A stretch of DNA of 64,000 bases from Agrobacterium larrymoorei (GTDB lineage: Bacteria > Pseudomonadota > Alphaproteobacteria > Rhizobiales > Rhizobiaceae), in NCBI RefSeq assembly GCF_005145045.1, contig NZ_CP039691.1, forward strand, positions 1,562,001 through 1,626,000. Direction: 5' to 3'. Below the pieces are notes generated by a model. That model did not search any database. It saw only the letters and a program-made list of their open reading frames with translations, and was not told the DNA's origin. This document shows, one piece after another, positions 35,493 to 44,148 of the stretch. Position 1 is the first letter of the stretch, and every line of letters starts with the position of its first letter. The translations under genes and the position numbers were made by a program.

Positions 35493-35840
35493 TGGCGACT
35501 TCGGATAAGCCTTCTCAAGCCCACCGGATTTTGCAACGCCGGCCTTGAAGGCGGCGTAAGCGGGATGCTGGCTACTTTTCGCAACTTCGTGCAAACGGAT
35601 TTGCAGGCGCGACGGCGCGTTATCGCCAAACCACTGGCCGCATTTTTCCAGCTTCAGGGAGTTAAGGAAGCTGGATTGCGTCTGCTGGTCCAGAAACAGA
35701 TGCAGTCCTTCGAACAGATTTTCATCCTGAAGCGCGTTTTCCAGCAGAAGCTTGAGCCAGGCCTGATCGTCAGGATTGAGCGTGGCAATTCTGGATGCGA
35801 CCGTCTCACGGTCCGGAAAGGTGGATGGTGTGGCCTGCAT
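35487..35840 (-). CDS. Hypothetical protein, 117 residues
   Basis: Not recognised. A soluble, mostly helical protein beginning MQATPSTFPDRETVASRIATL, with the central segment DDQAWLKLLLENALQDENLFEGLHLF and a C-terminus ending in GLEKAYPKSPL. The start is chosen because a GAGGCGGGG ribosome-binding site precedes it; the open frame upstream looks non-coding. It has no membrane span or signal. It is convergent with, and overlaps by six bases, the DUF2233 gene. Confidence 0.7.
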   Translation of the reverse strand: MQATPSTFPDRETVASRIATLNPDDQAWLKLLLENALQDENLFEGLHLFLDQQTQSSFLNSLKLEKCGQWFGDNAPSRLQIRLHEVAKSSQHPAYAAFKAGVAKSGGLEKAYPKSPL

Positions 35841-36219
35841 GATTCCCCGCCTCGATTGAGTTGTGCTGTCCGGGTAATCCAGCCGCCGAGGGTTTTCAAG
35901 CGGCGCCGCCCGGAATGCCTGTAAAGCCTGACGATCAAGGAGATATCCACAGTCAATCGGACCAGAATGGTTCACAAATTCTTAGCGCATTTACACTTTG
36001 GTCGAAATTGAGACATGCGGTGCTCAGCGAGTGTATCGGAACGGTTCGGTAAGCTATTGTTTTATATTGCACCTATGCACTGGGCGTATAGCAGATCGCA
36101 AGAATCGCCTTGCTTTAGCCTCTTTTTGCATTTGCGTTCGTCATACATTTTTAATAAATGATTGCGCCAACGGGACGCGCCGAAAGAGCCGCCCGGAGAG
36201 TGAACACGCTGGAGTAATC
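35841..36219. other. AT-rich intergenic region upstream of the 33-residue gene
   Basis: 379 bases between divergent small genes, AT-rich in its right half. It contains GGAACGGTTCGGTAAGC near 36050 followed by T-rich sequence, at best a poor EcfG-type match. No other reading frame with a ribosome-binding site was found. Confidence 0.5.
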
Positions 36220-36321
36220 ATGGAAGAAACCGCTCAGAAATCCTGCTGGGGTGTAACGATACGCGCACTTGCAGGCTTTGCCGCTTTTCTCGCATTGACC
36301 TATATTTTTGGCACGCCGTAA
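36220..36321 (+). CDS. Small membrane protein, 33 residues
   Basis: An unrecognised miniature gene. A polar N-terminus (MEETAQKSCWGVT) precedes one membrane span (about residues 12-30, IRALAGFAAFLALTYIF). A CTGGAG ribosome-binding site lies eight bases before the ATG, and a terminator-like hairpin follows at 36355-36381, so it appears to be a self-contained transcription unit rather than part of the sdaA gene. Function unknown. Confidence 0.6.
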   Translation: MEETAQKSCWGVTIRALAGFAAFLALTYIFGTP

Positions 36322-36354
36322 TAATCTCTCTTTTTAATGAATTTCATGCAAAGC

Positions 36355-36381
36355 AGCACGGTCTCTCCCAAGAGCCGTGCT
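36355..36381 (+). terminator. Rho-independent terminator after the 33-residue gene
   Basis: AGCACGG..CCGTGCT stem with a partly complementary loop (CTCT..AGAG), followed by TCTTTCGTTTTG. It lies between the small membrane gene and sdaA. Confidence 0.75.
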
Positions 36382-36514
36382 TCTTTCGTTTTGGGCGCCT
36401 TGCATGGCCCCATGTCGCGGCCACTATAGTTTTGCCCGTTTTTTGATGTGGCTGCGCCCGCGAGGTTCAGATAGACTGAGCCGAATAAGTCTATACATAG
36501 GACAGAGCAGGCAT

Positions 36515-37918
36515 ATGTTTCTTTCGGTCTTCGACGTTTTCAAAATCGGCATCGGACCATCCAGTTCGCACACGATGGGACCGATGTCGGCTGCGAGCCG
36601 CTTTCTCGATCTCATCCTCTCGGATGAATGGCCACGCCCTTCGGGCGCTTCCGTTTCCGCCATCAGGGTCAGCCTTCACGGATCTCTCGCCTTTACCGGC
36701 ATCGGTCACGGTTCCGGGCGCGCCGTCGTTCTGGGCCTGACCGGCGAGAAGCCTGATCAGGTGGATCCCGATGCGATGGACGGCATCATTGAAAAGGTGG
36801 AACGCTCCGGTCTGGTCACGCCACCCGGCCATCCGTCTTATGTCTTCCGCCCGGCTGAAGACCTGATCTTCGACAAGAAAAACCCGTTGCCCGGCCATGC
36901 CAACGGCATGACATTCTCTGCCTTCGATAATCAGGGCCGAATGCTGCTGAAGCGCATCTACTACTCGGTGGGCGGCGGTTTCGTGGTGACGGATACCGAG
37001 TTGGAGGCGATGCGCCAGCGCGGCAAGACAATCGATAACGGACCGAAAGTGCCTTATCCCTTCGCCTCCGCCAAGGAGATGCTGGAGATGGCGGAACGCT
37101 CCGGTCGCACCATCGCCCAGATGAAACGCGCCAACGAAGAAACAGTGATGGGTCGCGATGCGCTGAATGATCGTCTCGACCAAATCTGGGAGGCGATGAA
37201 CGGCTGCATCGAACGCGGCCTGAAAGGCGAGGGCATCATGCCCGGCGGTCTCAAGGTCCGTCGTCGCGCGCGCTCCATTCATGACAAGCTGAACGCCGAG
37301 TGGCGCAGCAACCGGCTGAACCCGGTGCTCGCCAATGACTGGCTGAGCGTCTACGCCATGGCCGTCAATGAGGAGAATGCGGCGGGTGGCCGCGTCGTCA
37401 CCGCGCCGACAAATGGCGCTGCCGGTGTGGTGCCTGCCACCGTGCGCTATTTCCGCCATTTCCATGAGGATGCATCGGTCGACGACATCCGCGATTTCCT
37501 TCTGACGGCAGCCGCCATCGGCGGCATCATCAAGCACAATGCCTCGATCTCCGGCGCGGAAGTCGGCTGTCAGGGCGAAGTCGGCTCCGCTGCTGCAATG
37601 GCCGCGGCAGGGCTGGCGGCTGTCATGGGCGGTTCTCCGGCGCAGATTGAAAATGCTGCGGAAATTGCGCTGGAACACCACCTCGGCATGACCTGCGATC
37701 CGGTCGCGGGTCTGGTGCAGGTGCCCTGCATCGAGCGCAATGCGCTCGGCGCAGTCAAAGCGGTCACAGCGGCCTCGCTCGCGTTGAAGGGCGATGGCCA
37801 GCATTTCGTGCCGCTGGATGCCTGCATCGAAACCATGCGCCAGACCGGCAACGATATGAGCGAAAAATACAAGGAAACCTCCACGGGTGGCCTTGCGGTG
37901 AATGTGGTGGAATGCTGA
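36515..37918 (+). CDS. sdaA: L-serine ammonia-lyase (single-chain, iron-sulfur)
   Basis: The enzyme deaminates L-serine to pyruvate and ammonia using a 4Fe-4S cluster. The 467-residue protein contains the N-terminal beta subunit domain ([16 protein letters not shown], about 8-155) and the C-terminal alpha domain with [18 protein letters not shown] and [13 protein letters not shown], the last two carrying cluster cysteines. The start [12 protein letters not shown] is chosen because the 46-codon upstream extension is not protein-like. A DUF1489 gene follows in the same direction after 65 bases. Confidence 0.96.
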   Translation: MFLSVFDVFKIGIGPSSSHTMGPMSAASRFLDLILSDEWPRPSGASVSAIRVSLHGSLAFTGIGHGSGRAVVLGLTGEKPDQVDPDAMDGIIEKVERSGLVTPPGHPSYVFRPAEDLIFDKKNPLPGHANGMTFSAFDNQGRMLLKRIYYSVGGGFVVTDTELEAMRQRGKTIDNGPKVPYPFASAKEMLEMAERSGRTIAQMKRANEETVMGRDALNDRLDQIWEAMNGCIERGLKGEGIMPGGLKVRRRARSIHDKLNAEWRSNRLNPVLANDWLSVYAMAVNEENAAGGRVVTAPTNGAAGVVPATVRYFRHFHEDASVDDIRDFLLTAAAIGGIIKHNASISGAEVGCQGEVGSAAAMAAAGLAAVMGGSPAQIENAAEIALEHHLGMTCDPVAGLVQVPCIERNALGAVKAVTAASLALKGDGQHFVPLDACIETMRQTGNDMSEKYKETSTGGLAVNVVEC

Positions 37919-37983
37919 CTACTTGGCATATAACCGCAATGACGGGCGCTTGACGCGCCTGTCAAAACGGCATTGATAGCGAT

Positions 37984-38418
37984 ATGGCTCTACATCTCAT
38001 CAAGCTTTGCGTCGGCGCGGATTCTATCGAGGATCTGCGGGATTGGGTTTCGCAGCGTTCACTCACCGCCATTGCGGCGGGTCTGGAGCCGCACAGCGTC
38101 CATACCACGCGCATGATCCCCAAACGCATGGAGGAACTGCTGGAAGGCGGTTCGCTCTATTGGGTGATCAAAGGGCAGGTTCAGGCGCGTCAGAAGCTTC
38201 TCGATATCCGCTCCTTCACCGGCGGGGACGGCATCACGCGTTGCGATCTGGTGCTTGGACCGGAGGTCATCGAAACCTCTCCCGCGCCGAAACGTCCATT
38301 TCAGGGCTGGCGTTATCTGAAAGACGAGGAAGCTCCCCGCGATCTCGGAGGCGCCGGTCTTTCCGACGATATGCCATCGGACCTTCGCCGCGAACTGGCG
38401 GAACTGGGACTGCTCTGA
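37984..38418 (+). CDS. DUF1489 family protein
   Basis: A 144-residue protein of a family found almost only in alphaproteobacteria: MALHLIKLCVGADSIEDL opening, THTTRMIPKR-like segment (VHTTRMIPKRMEELL), WVIKGQVQARQ, and the GWRYLKDEEAP segment near the C-terminus. No catalytic residues are evident and the function is unknown. It is 65 bases behind sdaA and is followed by a strong hairpin, so it may be co-transcribed with sdaA. Confidence 0.9.
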   Translation: MALHLIKLCVGADSIEDLRDWVSQRSLTAIAAGLEPHSVHTTRMIPKRMEELLEGGSLYWVIKGQVQARQKLLDIRSFTGGDGITRCDLVLGPEVIETSPAPKRPFQGWRYLKDEEAPRDLGGAGLSDDMPSDLRRELAELGLL

Positions 38419-38434
38419 ATTCAAGCAAAAGAAA

Positions 38435-38463
38435 AGCCGGTTCCGGGGGCAACGGAACCGGCT
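38435..38463 (+). terminator. Stem-loop after the DUF1489 gene
   Basis: AGCCGGTTCCG..CGGAACCGGCT is an 11-base perfect stem preceded by an A run and followed by a weak CTCTAAT tract. It is a likely terminator for sdaA-DUF1489. Confidence 0.65.
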
Positions 38464-38534
38464 CTAATGGCTCGGCCTTGAGACGGGGTAGGGTGGCCGG
38501 GCCAGATATCGCGGTGGACGGCGGGGAGGCCGTC

Positions 38535-38638
38535 TTAGAGCGCCGTGCGTCCTTGAGGACGCACAAAGGACGCTCTAACTCTTTGAACCTACGCATCGTG
38601 CTTTACAAAAATCGATTCCGATTTTTGTGCCGATGCGC
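38535..38638. repeat. Composite palindromic repeat (three nested/tandem hairpins)
   Basis: Module 1: TTAGAGCG (38535-38542) pairs with CGCTCTAA (38571-38578) and encloses the hairpin GTGCGTCC-TTGA-GGACGCAC (38545-38564). Module 2: CGCATCG (38592-38598) pairs with CGATGCG (38631-38637) and encloses CAAAAATCG-ATTC-CGATTTTTG (38606-38627). The arrangement of nested palindromes resembles the dispersed mosaic elements of Rhizobiaceae. It ends eight bases before the stop of the transglutaminase gene. Confidence 0.85.
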
Positions 38639-38645
38639 TAGGCGA

Positions 38646-39257
38646 TCAGTTCTTAATGCCGGCAACCGCGCTGACGTTGCGGCCATCCTGTACCTTGACC
38701 CAGCGGCCCGGATTGTTGGAATCCTGACGCTTCAGGTAGGTATATTCCGTTTCAGACCAGTCCATGACCTTGTTGCGCAGATTGTCGAGAATGAAATCGC
38801 CACGATCCGTGCGAACGGTCAGAACGGCGTGACCGGAGCCATTCGGCTGAAGAACGACGGTGATCAGCAGGTTGGAGGCCGCAATGCCCTTGCCCATCAG
38901 CATCTTGCGCTTCAGCAGCACGAAGTCTTCGCAGTCGCCAGCGGTGGTGGGGTAGGCCCAGCGTTCTTCAACGCCATAAAGCTCCATATCCGTCATCGGC
39001 GTGATGGTGGTGTTGACCGTGTAGTTCACGTCCAGCATCGTCTTCCAGGTTTCTTCCGTCAGCTTCAGTGGCCCCATATCCGCTGACGTAGGCTGGCATT
39101 CGCTCTGATAAGTCTGGCAGAACTCGTAATGGCCAATCGGCGGGTTTGCCTTGCCGATGATGCGCATTGCAGCTGCTGGCGATGCTTCTGCCTGTGAGGC
39201 GAATGCACCTGCGATAAGAGCTGCGACGATAAATCCAAAACGGCTGTAGTTTTTCAT
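38646..39257 (-). CDS. Exported transglutaminase-like cysteine proteinase (BTLCP/DUF920)
   Basis: A 203-residue protein with signal peptide (about 1-28, SQAEA-SP). The catalytic triad of the transglutaminase fold is visible: Cys109 in TAGDCEDFVLL, His143 in GSGHAVLT and Asp158 in ILDNLRN. Bacterial transglutaminase-like cysteine proteinases of this type include LapG, which cleaves surface adhesins under control of the c-di-GMP receptor LapD; no lapD homologue is adjacent, although a PilZ gene lies 0.5 kb away. The start MKNYSRFG gives the signal peptide. Confidence 0.9.
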   Translation of the reverse strand: MKNYSRFGFIVAALIAGAFASQAEASPAAAMRIIGKANPPIGHYEFCQTYQSECQPTSADMGPLKLTEETWKTMLDVNYTVNTTITPMTDMELYGVEERWAYPTTAGDCEDFVLLKRKMLMGKGIAASNLLITVVLQPNGSGHAVLTVRTDRGDFILDNLRNKVMDWSETEYTYLKRQDSNNPGRWVKVQDGRNVSAVAGIKN

Positions 39258-39779
39258 TTCTTGTCTCCCCGTTGTGAGAAGACAATGCCAGCGACGTTTT
39301 GACCGCACGCAAAAAACCGCGCTCAAATTCGAAGCTTAATTTAGCAAAATCAAAGGCTTATTTGATGCTTATTTGAATTGAATTTGAGTAAAATCTTATC
39401 AATCGCGTTAGAGTGTTGCCCGTGTGTGGTAGTCTGAAAATGCTGGTTTTGAAGGCCTCTGCAAATCTGAAGGTTAATGCTGGAATGCGATTTTGGGGTA
39501 ATATCGCCCACGTAAACCTCTTGTTGAGCATGTTTACGCTGCCAAATCAGCAGAAAAACCGCTATAAACAGGCTGTTTTCGCTCCAAAATTGTCGAAAAA
39601 ATCTCGTTTTCAACCAAAATTTCCTGCGATTTTTCTGAAATTTCTTGATTTTCCCGCTTTGGCACAGGCAAGTATCCGCCGATACGACCGGATTATCGAC
39701 GTTCGAAAACGGAAAATGACAACAAAAAACCGGCGAACGCTGGGCGCCGCCGGTTATCGAAAAGCCGAATGAACTCGTC
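39258..39779. other. AT-rich gene-poor region
   Basis: 522 bases clearly AT-richer than the surroundings, with homopolymer-like A/T tracts. Reading frames exist on both strands, but they lack ribosome-binding sites, and their translations (many Lys/Phe/Asn, no domain) do not look like rhizobial proteins. Apart from the transglutaminase promoter at the left and the PilZ-gene terminator at the right, nothing is identified; a small RNA or binding region for a nucleoid protein is possible but unsupported. Confidence 0.5.
39723..39756 (-). terminator. Rho-independent terminator after the PilZ gene
   Basis: On the minus strand AACCGGCGGC..GCCGGTT is followed by TTTTGTTGT, 24 bases beyond the PilZ stop. 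Confidence 0.85.
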
Positions 39780-40394
39780 TCAGAGGAATTCTATCAAAGC
39801 GTCCTTGGACTGAACGCTGTCGAACTCGATAGCGACGCCTTCCATGAAATGGCGGACTATGCGGCCTGCCATATTGCCGAGGCGGACATTGCTGCCCATT
39901 TCCGGGCGAATGTCGATTTCAATAGCGGCGCCGGAAAGCGAAAGGTCGATGATGCGGCAGGGAACGAGGTTCCCGTCGTTCAACATCAGCTCGGCTTTCG
40001 GGTTGCGCGGCGATAGACGGTCGTGGCGTCGGTCTTCCGGCAAGCCGAGTGCCTGGCGCTTGGCAATCCAGGCCAGTTGGGCGGCAAGCTTTTCCCGTTT
40101 ACGTTCTGTCGCGGCGATGGAAATCGTGAAGCCATCCGGCGTCAGCGTCGCAACCTTGCCCTCAAGGCGACCGATATGCTGCAGATAGGCAATGATACGC
40201 TCGCCGCGGCTTGGGCGCGCAAAGCAGGTGAACTTTGCCGTTTCGGCAGTCATCTCGGTTGCAGTGCAATCGAACTCGTCTTCGCTCGGCAACATCAGGC
40301 GACCGGACAGGCCCACACTTACGCTGCCTGCCGATTCCACGGTCTCGGCTGGCTTATGTGCGGCAAAGGTGTTGACTGAACGTGATGCGAACAT
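39780..40394 (-). CDS. PilZ-domain (c-di-GMP receptor) protein
   Basis: A 204-residue protein whose C-terminal half is a PilZ domain: the RxxxR c-di-GMP-binding motif in EDRRHDRLSPR (about residue 120) and the DLSLSGAAIEI motif (about 150), followed by beta strands. The N-terminal half (about 25-100, SGRLMLPSEDEFDCTATEM) resembles a second, degenerate PilZ-like barrel lacking the arginine motif. Such proteins bind c-di-GMP and control motility or surface polysaccharide. It is followed by its own terminator and lies 100 bases downstream of the PAS gene. Confidence 0.88.
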   Translation of the reverse strand: MFASRSVNTFAAHKPAETVESAGSVSVGLSGRLMLPSEDEFDCTATEMTAETAKFTCFARPSRGERIIAYLQHIGRLEGKVATLTPDGFTISIAATERKREKLAAQLAWIAKRQALGLPEDRRHDRLSPRNPKAELMLNDGNLVPCRIIDLSLSGAAIEIDIRPEMGSNVRLGNMAGRIVRHFMEGVAIEFDSVQSKDALIEFL

Positions 40395-40494
40395 GGATCT
40401 GCGCTATGTTATAAGAAGCAACGATAGACGCTGTTTACAATGTCCGGGTTAACAGACGGTTTTGTACTACACCAATAATCCAGCTAAATCTCCT

Positions 40495-41055
40495 TTATCC
40501 ACGCAAGCGCGAGAATAGATCGATTGATACATCATTCGATGCTCCTGGATAAACCTGTGGCGTGACTTCCAGCAGCCTGCTCCTCAGCAGTTTCAGATGA
40601 TCCAGAGGGCGGGAAAAGTCACTGATTGCAGGCTCGCTGCCGAGACAGCCGAGAATACGGCGGCGCCCTCCAGCATCCTCATCCAGCGGCAGCAGGAGCA
40701 TTTCGAGCGATATATCAGGGAGGTTATCCGTATATCCCCCGGCTATATCGAAGACCACGGGCAAGCCATGTTCTTGAACGCCAAACACAATCCTAGTCGC
40801 AAAAGCGGCTGCATCAGTTTCCCAAAGGGAAGCGAATGCCATTCCGCGCAACTCGCGCTGAAACAGATTATAGAGACGTGTTCCGGTGAGGCTAAAAACC
40901 GGCTCGCTGCCTGAGCTTTCGTTTTTCAGCGTGAAAAGATCAGGCAGAATGCTCCTGATCGCCATCGGATCGACGTGATTGCGCAATGGTGCGGCTCGCG
41001 ATCCGCGCAGATTGTTCCAGTAATGATAGAGCTCCAGGCTCGTAGCGTTCTTCAT
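40495..41055 (-). CDS. PAS-domain protein (PAS_5 family)
   Basis: A 186-residue protein made almost entirely of a PAS_5 domain: the LELYHYWNNLRGSRAAPLR opening, LPDLFTLK, the FSLTGTRLYNLFQRELRG core and LEMLLLPL segment. No kinase or other output is attached. These stand-alone alphaproteobacterial PAS proteins are uncharacterised. It is upstream of the PilZ gene on the same strand with a 100-base gap, so both could respond to the same signal; this is inference. Confidence 0.88.
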   Translation of the reverse strand: MKNATSLELYHYWNNLRGSRAAPLRNHVDPMAIRSILPDLFTLKNESSGSEPVFSLTGTRLYNLFQRELRGMAFASLWETDAAAFATRIVFGVQEHGLPVVFDIAGGYTDNLPDISLEMLLLPLDEDAGGRRRILGCLGSEPAISDFSRPLDHLKLLRSRLLEVTPQVYPGASNDVSIDLFSRLRG

Positions 41056-41223
41056 GATGCTCTCTCCGCCGCATCAAAACGTATTGTTTTGAAACAGCTC
41101 TGCACGTCATGTTGCAGGGTAAGGGAGGTAATGCGATTTTCGTGCCAGAGGAGCTGCTTTTATTTCAGCAACCCTTCCTATATCTGTCAAAGACGAGACT
41201 CAAGCTAAGGAACGGGAAGCTCC

Positions 41224-41970
41224 ATGACGCATCATGAAGGCGGCGAATTGCCTGAAACGGAAGAGCCGCGCGAAGAGCAGCCGACCCAAAGGGAGCCCGT
41301 TTTCAATCTGCCATCCGTGCTTGTCGGCGTCCTGGGTTTCATGATCGCCATCCACTTGGCCTCGACCTATCTGTTCTCCGATGAGACATATGGCTGGTTT
41401 CTTTTCACCTTCGGTTTCATCCCGGCACGCTACGTCGTTTCGTTGGCGGAACAGGGCTATGAGTGGCTCTGGACGCCGGTTACCTATTCTTTCCTGCATG
41501 GTGGCATCGAGCATATTCTGTTCAACGGGCTTTGGCTGATGGCTTTCGGCGCACCTGTTGCGCGCCGCATCGGCACTGCGCGCTTTGCGATCTTCTGGAT
41601 CATTTCTGCGGCTGTTTCCGCCTTCGGGCACACTGCTCTCCACTGGGGCAGCGTCACCGTTTTGATTGGCGCTTCTGGCGTTGTTTCGGCGCTGATGGGC
41701 GCAGCCTGCCGCTTTGCCTTTCCGCCTAGAGGGCAGCGCTACCACCCGGCCTATGGTCACCTGCTGCCTCGGCAGAGCATTTTTCAGGCGCTCAGCAACC
41801 GCACCGTTTTGATCTTCACCATCATGTGGCTGGCAGGCAATTTCCTGATTGCATTCGGCGTGCCACTCTTCGGTGATATGGCGGGCGAAGTGGCTTGGGA
41901 CGCCCATATTTTCGGCTTCTTCTTCGGCTTCCTTCTTTTCGGTTTGTTTGATCGCAAGGTCTCCGAATAG
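41224..41970 (+). CDS. Rhomboid-family intramembrane serine protease
   Basis: A 248-residue inner-membrane protein with a polar, Glu-rich N-terminus (about 1-28) and six to seven membrane spans. The rhomboid catalytic dyad is present: Ser151 in LIGASGVVSAL and His228 in WDAHIFGF; the HGGIEHILFN segment of the second span is also typical. Substrates are unknown. It is monocistronic; the CBS gene follows after 152 bases that carry a candidate promoter. Confidence 0.93.
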   Translation: MTHHEGGELPETEEPREEQPTQREPVFNLPSVLVGVLGFMIAIHLASTYLFSDETYGWFLFTFGFIPARYVVSLAEQGYEWLWTPVTYSFLHGGIEHILFNGLWLMAFGAPVARRIGTARFAIFWIISAAVSAFGHTALHWGSVTVLIGASGVVSALMGAACRFAFPPRGQRYHPAYGHLLPRQSIFQALSNRTVLIFTIMWLAGNFLIAFGVPLFGDMAGEVAWDAHIFGFFFGFLLFGLFDRKVSE

Positions 41971-41972
41971 TC

Positions 41973-41997
41973 GGAACATACTCAATCGATTGAAGTT
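41973..41997 (+). promoter_or_regulatory. Possible EcfG-type promoter of the CBS-domain gene
   Basis: GGAAC (41973-41977), 16 bases, AGTT (41994-41997). It fits the relaxed GGAAC-N18-TT form of rhizobial RpoE2 promoters but not the strict CGTT. It is placed 126 bases before the CBS gene, just after the rhomboid stop. Confidence 0.35.
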
Positions 41998-42122
41998 TTC
42001 ACCGACTGGAAATGCTGTTGCTTTCCGCCCGAGTCGGGCGCACATAATTGGCATCATGATTTGCCGAGGCCGGGGAGGAGACTGGTCGCGGCAGATATCG
42101 GCCATCGAAGAGGAGGTAAGAA

Positions 42123-42557
42123 ATGCCGGTCTTTGTTAAAGAGATTCTCGATCTGAAGGGCAGGGAAGTCGTAACCGTCGATCCCGATATGACGCTCGCC
42201 GATGCCGCAGTCACGCTTTACGAACACCGTATCGGTGCAGTCGTCGTTACCGATCATAAAGGCGCGGTCCTCGGCATCTTCACCGAGCGCGATCTGGTAC
42301 GCGCCGTCGCGGCCAAAGCTGCCGCTGCCTTGAAGACAACCGTTTCCGATGTGATGACGAAGAACGTGACCCGCTGTAGCGAGGAATCGACCACCGATGA
42401 TCTCATGGAGATCATGACCGGCGGCAGGTTCCGTCATTTGCCTGTGGAGGCTAACGGTCGTCTGGCCGGGATCATCTCGATCGGTGACGTGGTGAAATCC
42501 CGCATCGGTGAAATCGAAGCGGAAGCCGAGCATATCAAGGCTTATATCGCGGGCTGA
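42123..42557 (+). CDS. CBS-domain pair protein
   Basis: A 144-residue protein consisting of two CBS domains (about 8-65 and 75-135): VVTVDPDMTLADAAVTLYEHRIGAVVV with the GIFTERDLVRAVA motif, then MTGGRFRHLPVE and GIISIGDVVKSRI. Stand-alone CBS pairs bind adenine nucleotides and sense energy status, often under stress. A strong GAGGAGG ribosome-binding site, a candidate stress promoter upstream and a terminator downstream make it a single gene. Confidence 0.94.
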   Translation: MPVFVKEILDLKGREVVTVDPDMTLADAAVTLYEHRIGAVVVTDHKGAVLGIFTERDLVRAVAAKAAAALKTTVSDVMTKNVTRCSEESTTDDLMEIMTGGRFRHLPVEANGRLAGIISIGDVVKSRIGEIEAEAEHIKAYIAG

Positions 42558-42566
42558 GCTTTCCCA

Positions 42567-42597
42567 AGAGAGCGGGCAAAGCCTCGCTCTCTTTTTT
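42567..42597. terminator. Terminator between the CBS gene and the patatin gene
   Basis: AAGAGAGCG..CGCTCTCTTTTTTCG stem with T run on the plus strand, ten bases after the CBS stop and three bases before the convergent patatin stop. Confidence 0.88.
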
Positions 42598-42599
42598 CG

Positions 42600-43553
42600 T
42601 CACGGCTGAAAAACCTGCTGCATCCGCTTCAATTCAGGAATTCGCGAGCGGGTTTCTTCATAGCCCTGATCGATGGATTCCGCCGCACGGTGAAATTCCG
42701 AAAGCCCGATCTGGCTGATGCGCGGGTGCAGCGTCAGATCCGGCGGATCGCCCGCCAAGCGCGCGCGTGAAATTCTGTCCTGAATGATGTTGAACGACTG
42801 AACCATCACGCCCGGCAAGCCCATCTTCGACTGTATGTCTGTCGGCGTCTTGACCAGTGGCTGGTTGGTGGCTGGACCTGCGGCATGCTTCACCACGGCA
42901 GAGCGCCCGAAAATATCATAGTTGAGGTTCACCGCCACCACCAGCGCCTGCTCGTAAGCGCGGCAGACGGAAACGGGAACGGGGTTGACCAGCGCGCCAT
43001 CGATCAGTGTCCTGCCATTGCACCGAACCGGCTCGAAGATGCCGGGCAAGGCGTATGAGGAGCGCAGCGCGGTGATCAGGTCACCCTGATGGATCCAGAC
43101 CTCATGGCCGGTGCGCAGTTCGGTGGCGACAGCGATGAAAGGATGCTCGAGATCCTCGATGTTCAGACCTTCGAGATGCTCCTGCATGCGCTTGGTCAGC
43201 CGCATGCCGCCGAACAACCCGCCGCCGCCGATGGTCAGGTCCAAAAGTCCGGCAATGCGCCGCATGGTCAGGGAGCGGGCGAACTCTTCCAGTTCATCCA
43301 GCTTGCCAGCAAGATAACAGCCGCCGACGAGCGCGCCGATGGAGGTTCCGGCAATCATGCCGATCTTGACGCCCGCTTCATCCAGTGCGCGCAAAACGCC
43401 GATATGCGCCCACCCGCGCGCCGCACCGCCGCCCAGAGCAAGCGCGATACGATTGGGCGGAAGCGTTGGCTTGGGCGCCAGAACACTCTGTTCCAGATTA
43501 TCCAAAGTGGTGACAGTCGATGGATTATCGCGGTTTATTCCCCACCCAAGCAT
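42600..43553 (-). CDS. Patatin-like phospholipase family protein
   Basis: A 317-residue serine hydrolase of the RssA/patatin type. The oxyanion-hole motif is GGGAARGWAHIGV (about 41-53), the nucleophile is Ser71 in AGTSIGALVGG, and the catalytic aspartate is Asp185 in LIDGALVNP. Family members are phospholipases or acyl hydrolases at the cytoplasmic membrane. The first 30 residues are polar and not conserved-looking, so translation may start slightly later. Monocistronic. Confidence 0.92.
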   Translation of the reverse strand: MLGWGINRDNPSTVTTLDNLEQSVLAPKPTLPPNRIALALGGGAARGWAHIGVLRALDEAGVKIGMIAGTSIGALVGGCYLAGKLDELEEFARSLTMRRIAGLLDLTIGGGGLFGGMRLTKRMQEHLEGLNIEDLEHPFIAVATELRTGHEVWIHQGDLITALRSSYALPGIFEPVRCNGRTLIDGALVNPVPVSVCRAYEQALVVAVNLNYDIFGRSAVVKHAAGPATNQPLVKTPTDIQSKMGLPGVMVQSFNIIQDRISRARLAGDPPDLTLHPRISQIGLSEFHRAAESIDQGYEETRSRIPELKRMQQVFQP

Positions 43554-43654
43554 TCAAAGCACTCCTGGTCCAATCTGCAACGAGCCGCAAATTTCCTCCC
43601 GGCTCTGTCACATAGTCGTAGCAAAAGGCAAAGAAATGGGAAAGATTGTCGTGA

Positions 43655-44116
43655 TCAGGACGGGGAATTTGAACCATAGGTGGTGGCTGGATCGAAATGC
43701 CGCTCATCATCCGTGATCGTGGTAACGGCGTCGCCGTTCTCCAATGTCACGGTGCGATAAAAGCAGGAGCGGCGCCCCGTATGGCATGTGGCGTCATGGC
43801 CCGCGACGGAGACCTTTAGCCATACGGCATCCTGATCGCAGTCGGTGCGAAATTCGCGCACGGTCTGGAGATTGCCGGAGGTTTCGCCCTTTTTCCAGAT
43901 TTTGTCGCGGGAGCGGCTGTAATAATGCGCGACGCCCGTTTCCAGAGTAAGCTTGAGAGCTTCGGCGTTCATATGCGCCACCATCAGAAGCTGGCGGTCC
44001 TTCGCATCGGTAACGACTGCCGTTACCAATCCATTGCTGTCGAATTTCGGAGAGAAGAGGCCAGCGGCCTCCAGCGCCTGTTTGTCCGAAGGCGCTGCTG
44101 GAAATGTCGCGGACAT
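43655..44116 (-). CDS. hisI: Phosphoribosyl-AMP cyclohydrolase HisI
   Basis: HisI opens the adenine ring of phosphoribosyl-AMP in histidine synthesis, using zinc. The 153-residue protein has [12 protein letters not shown] (metal-binding aspartates and the first cysteine), [15 protein letters not shown] (the other zinc cysteines) and the [15 protein letters not shown] segment. The start MSATFPAAP is chosen because the upstream frame runs into folE. It is 32 bases downstream of folE; both enzymes hydrolyse purine rings, but in different pathways. It is a monofunctional HisI with no fused HisE. Confidence 0.96.
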   Translation of the reverse strand: MSATFPAAPSDKQALEAAGLFSPKFDSNGLVTAVVTDAKDRQLLMVAHMNAEALKLTLETGVAHYYSRSRDKIWKKGETSGNLQTVREFRTDCDQDAVWLKVSVAGHDATCHTGRRSCFYRTVTLENGDAVTTITDDERHFDPATTYGSNSPS

Positions 44117-44148
44117 CGATACCTCTGAGGGAGAGGGCGCAGACCGCG

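Noticed and set aside
36040..36090. GGAACGGTTCGGTAAGC followed by T-rich sequence as an EcfG promoter for the 33-residue gene
   Set aside because: The -10 CGTT is missing at either spacing and the distance to the start is about 150 bases.
39413..39772. A 119-codon frame in the AT-rich region
   Set aside because: No ribosome-binding site, low-complexity Lys/Phe-rich translation and overlap with the PilZ-gene terminator.
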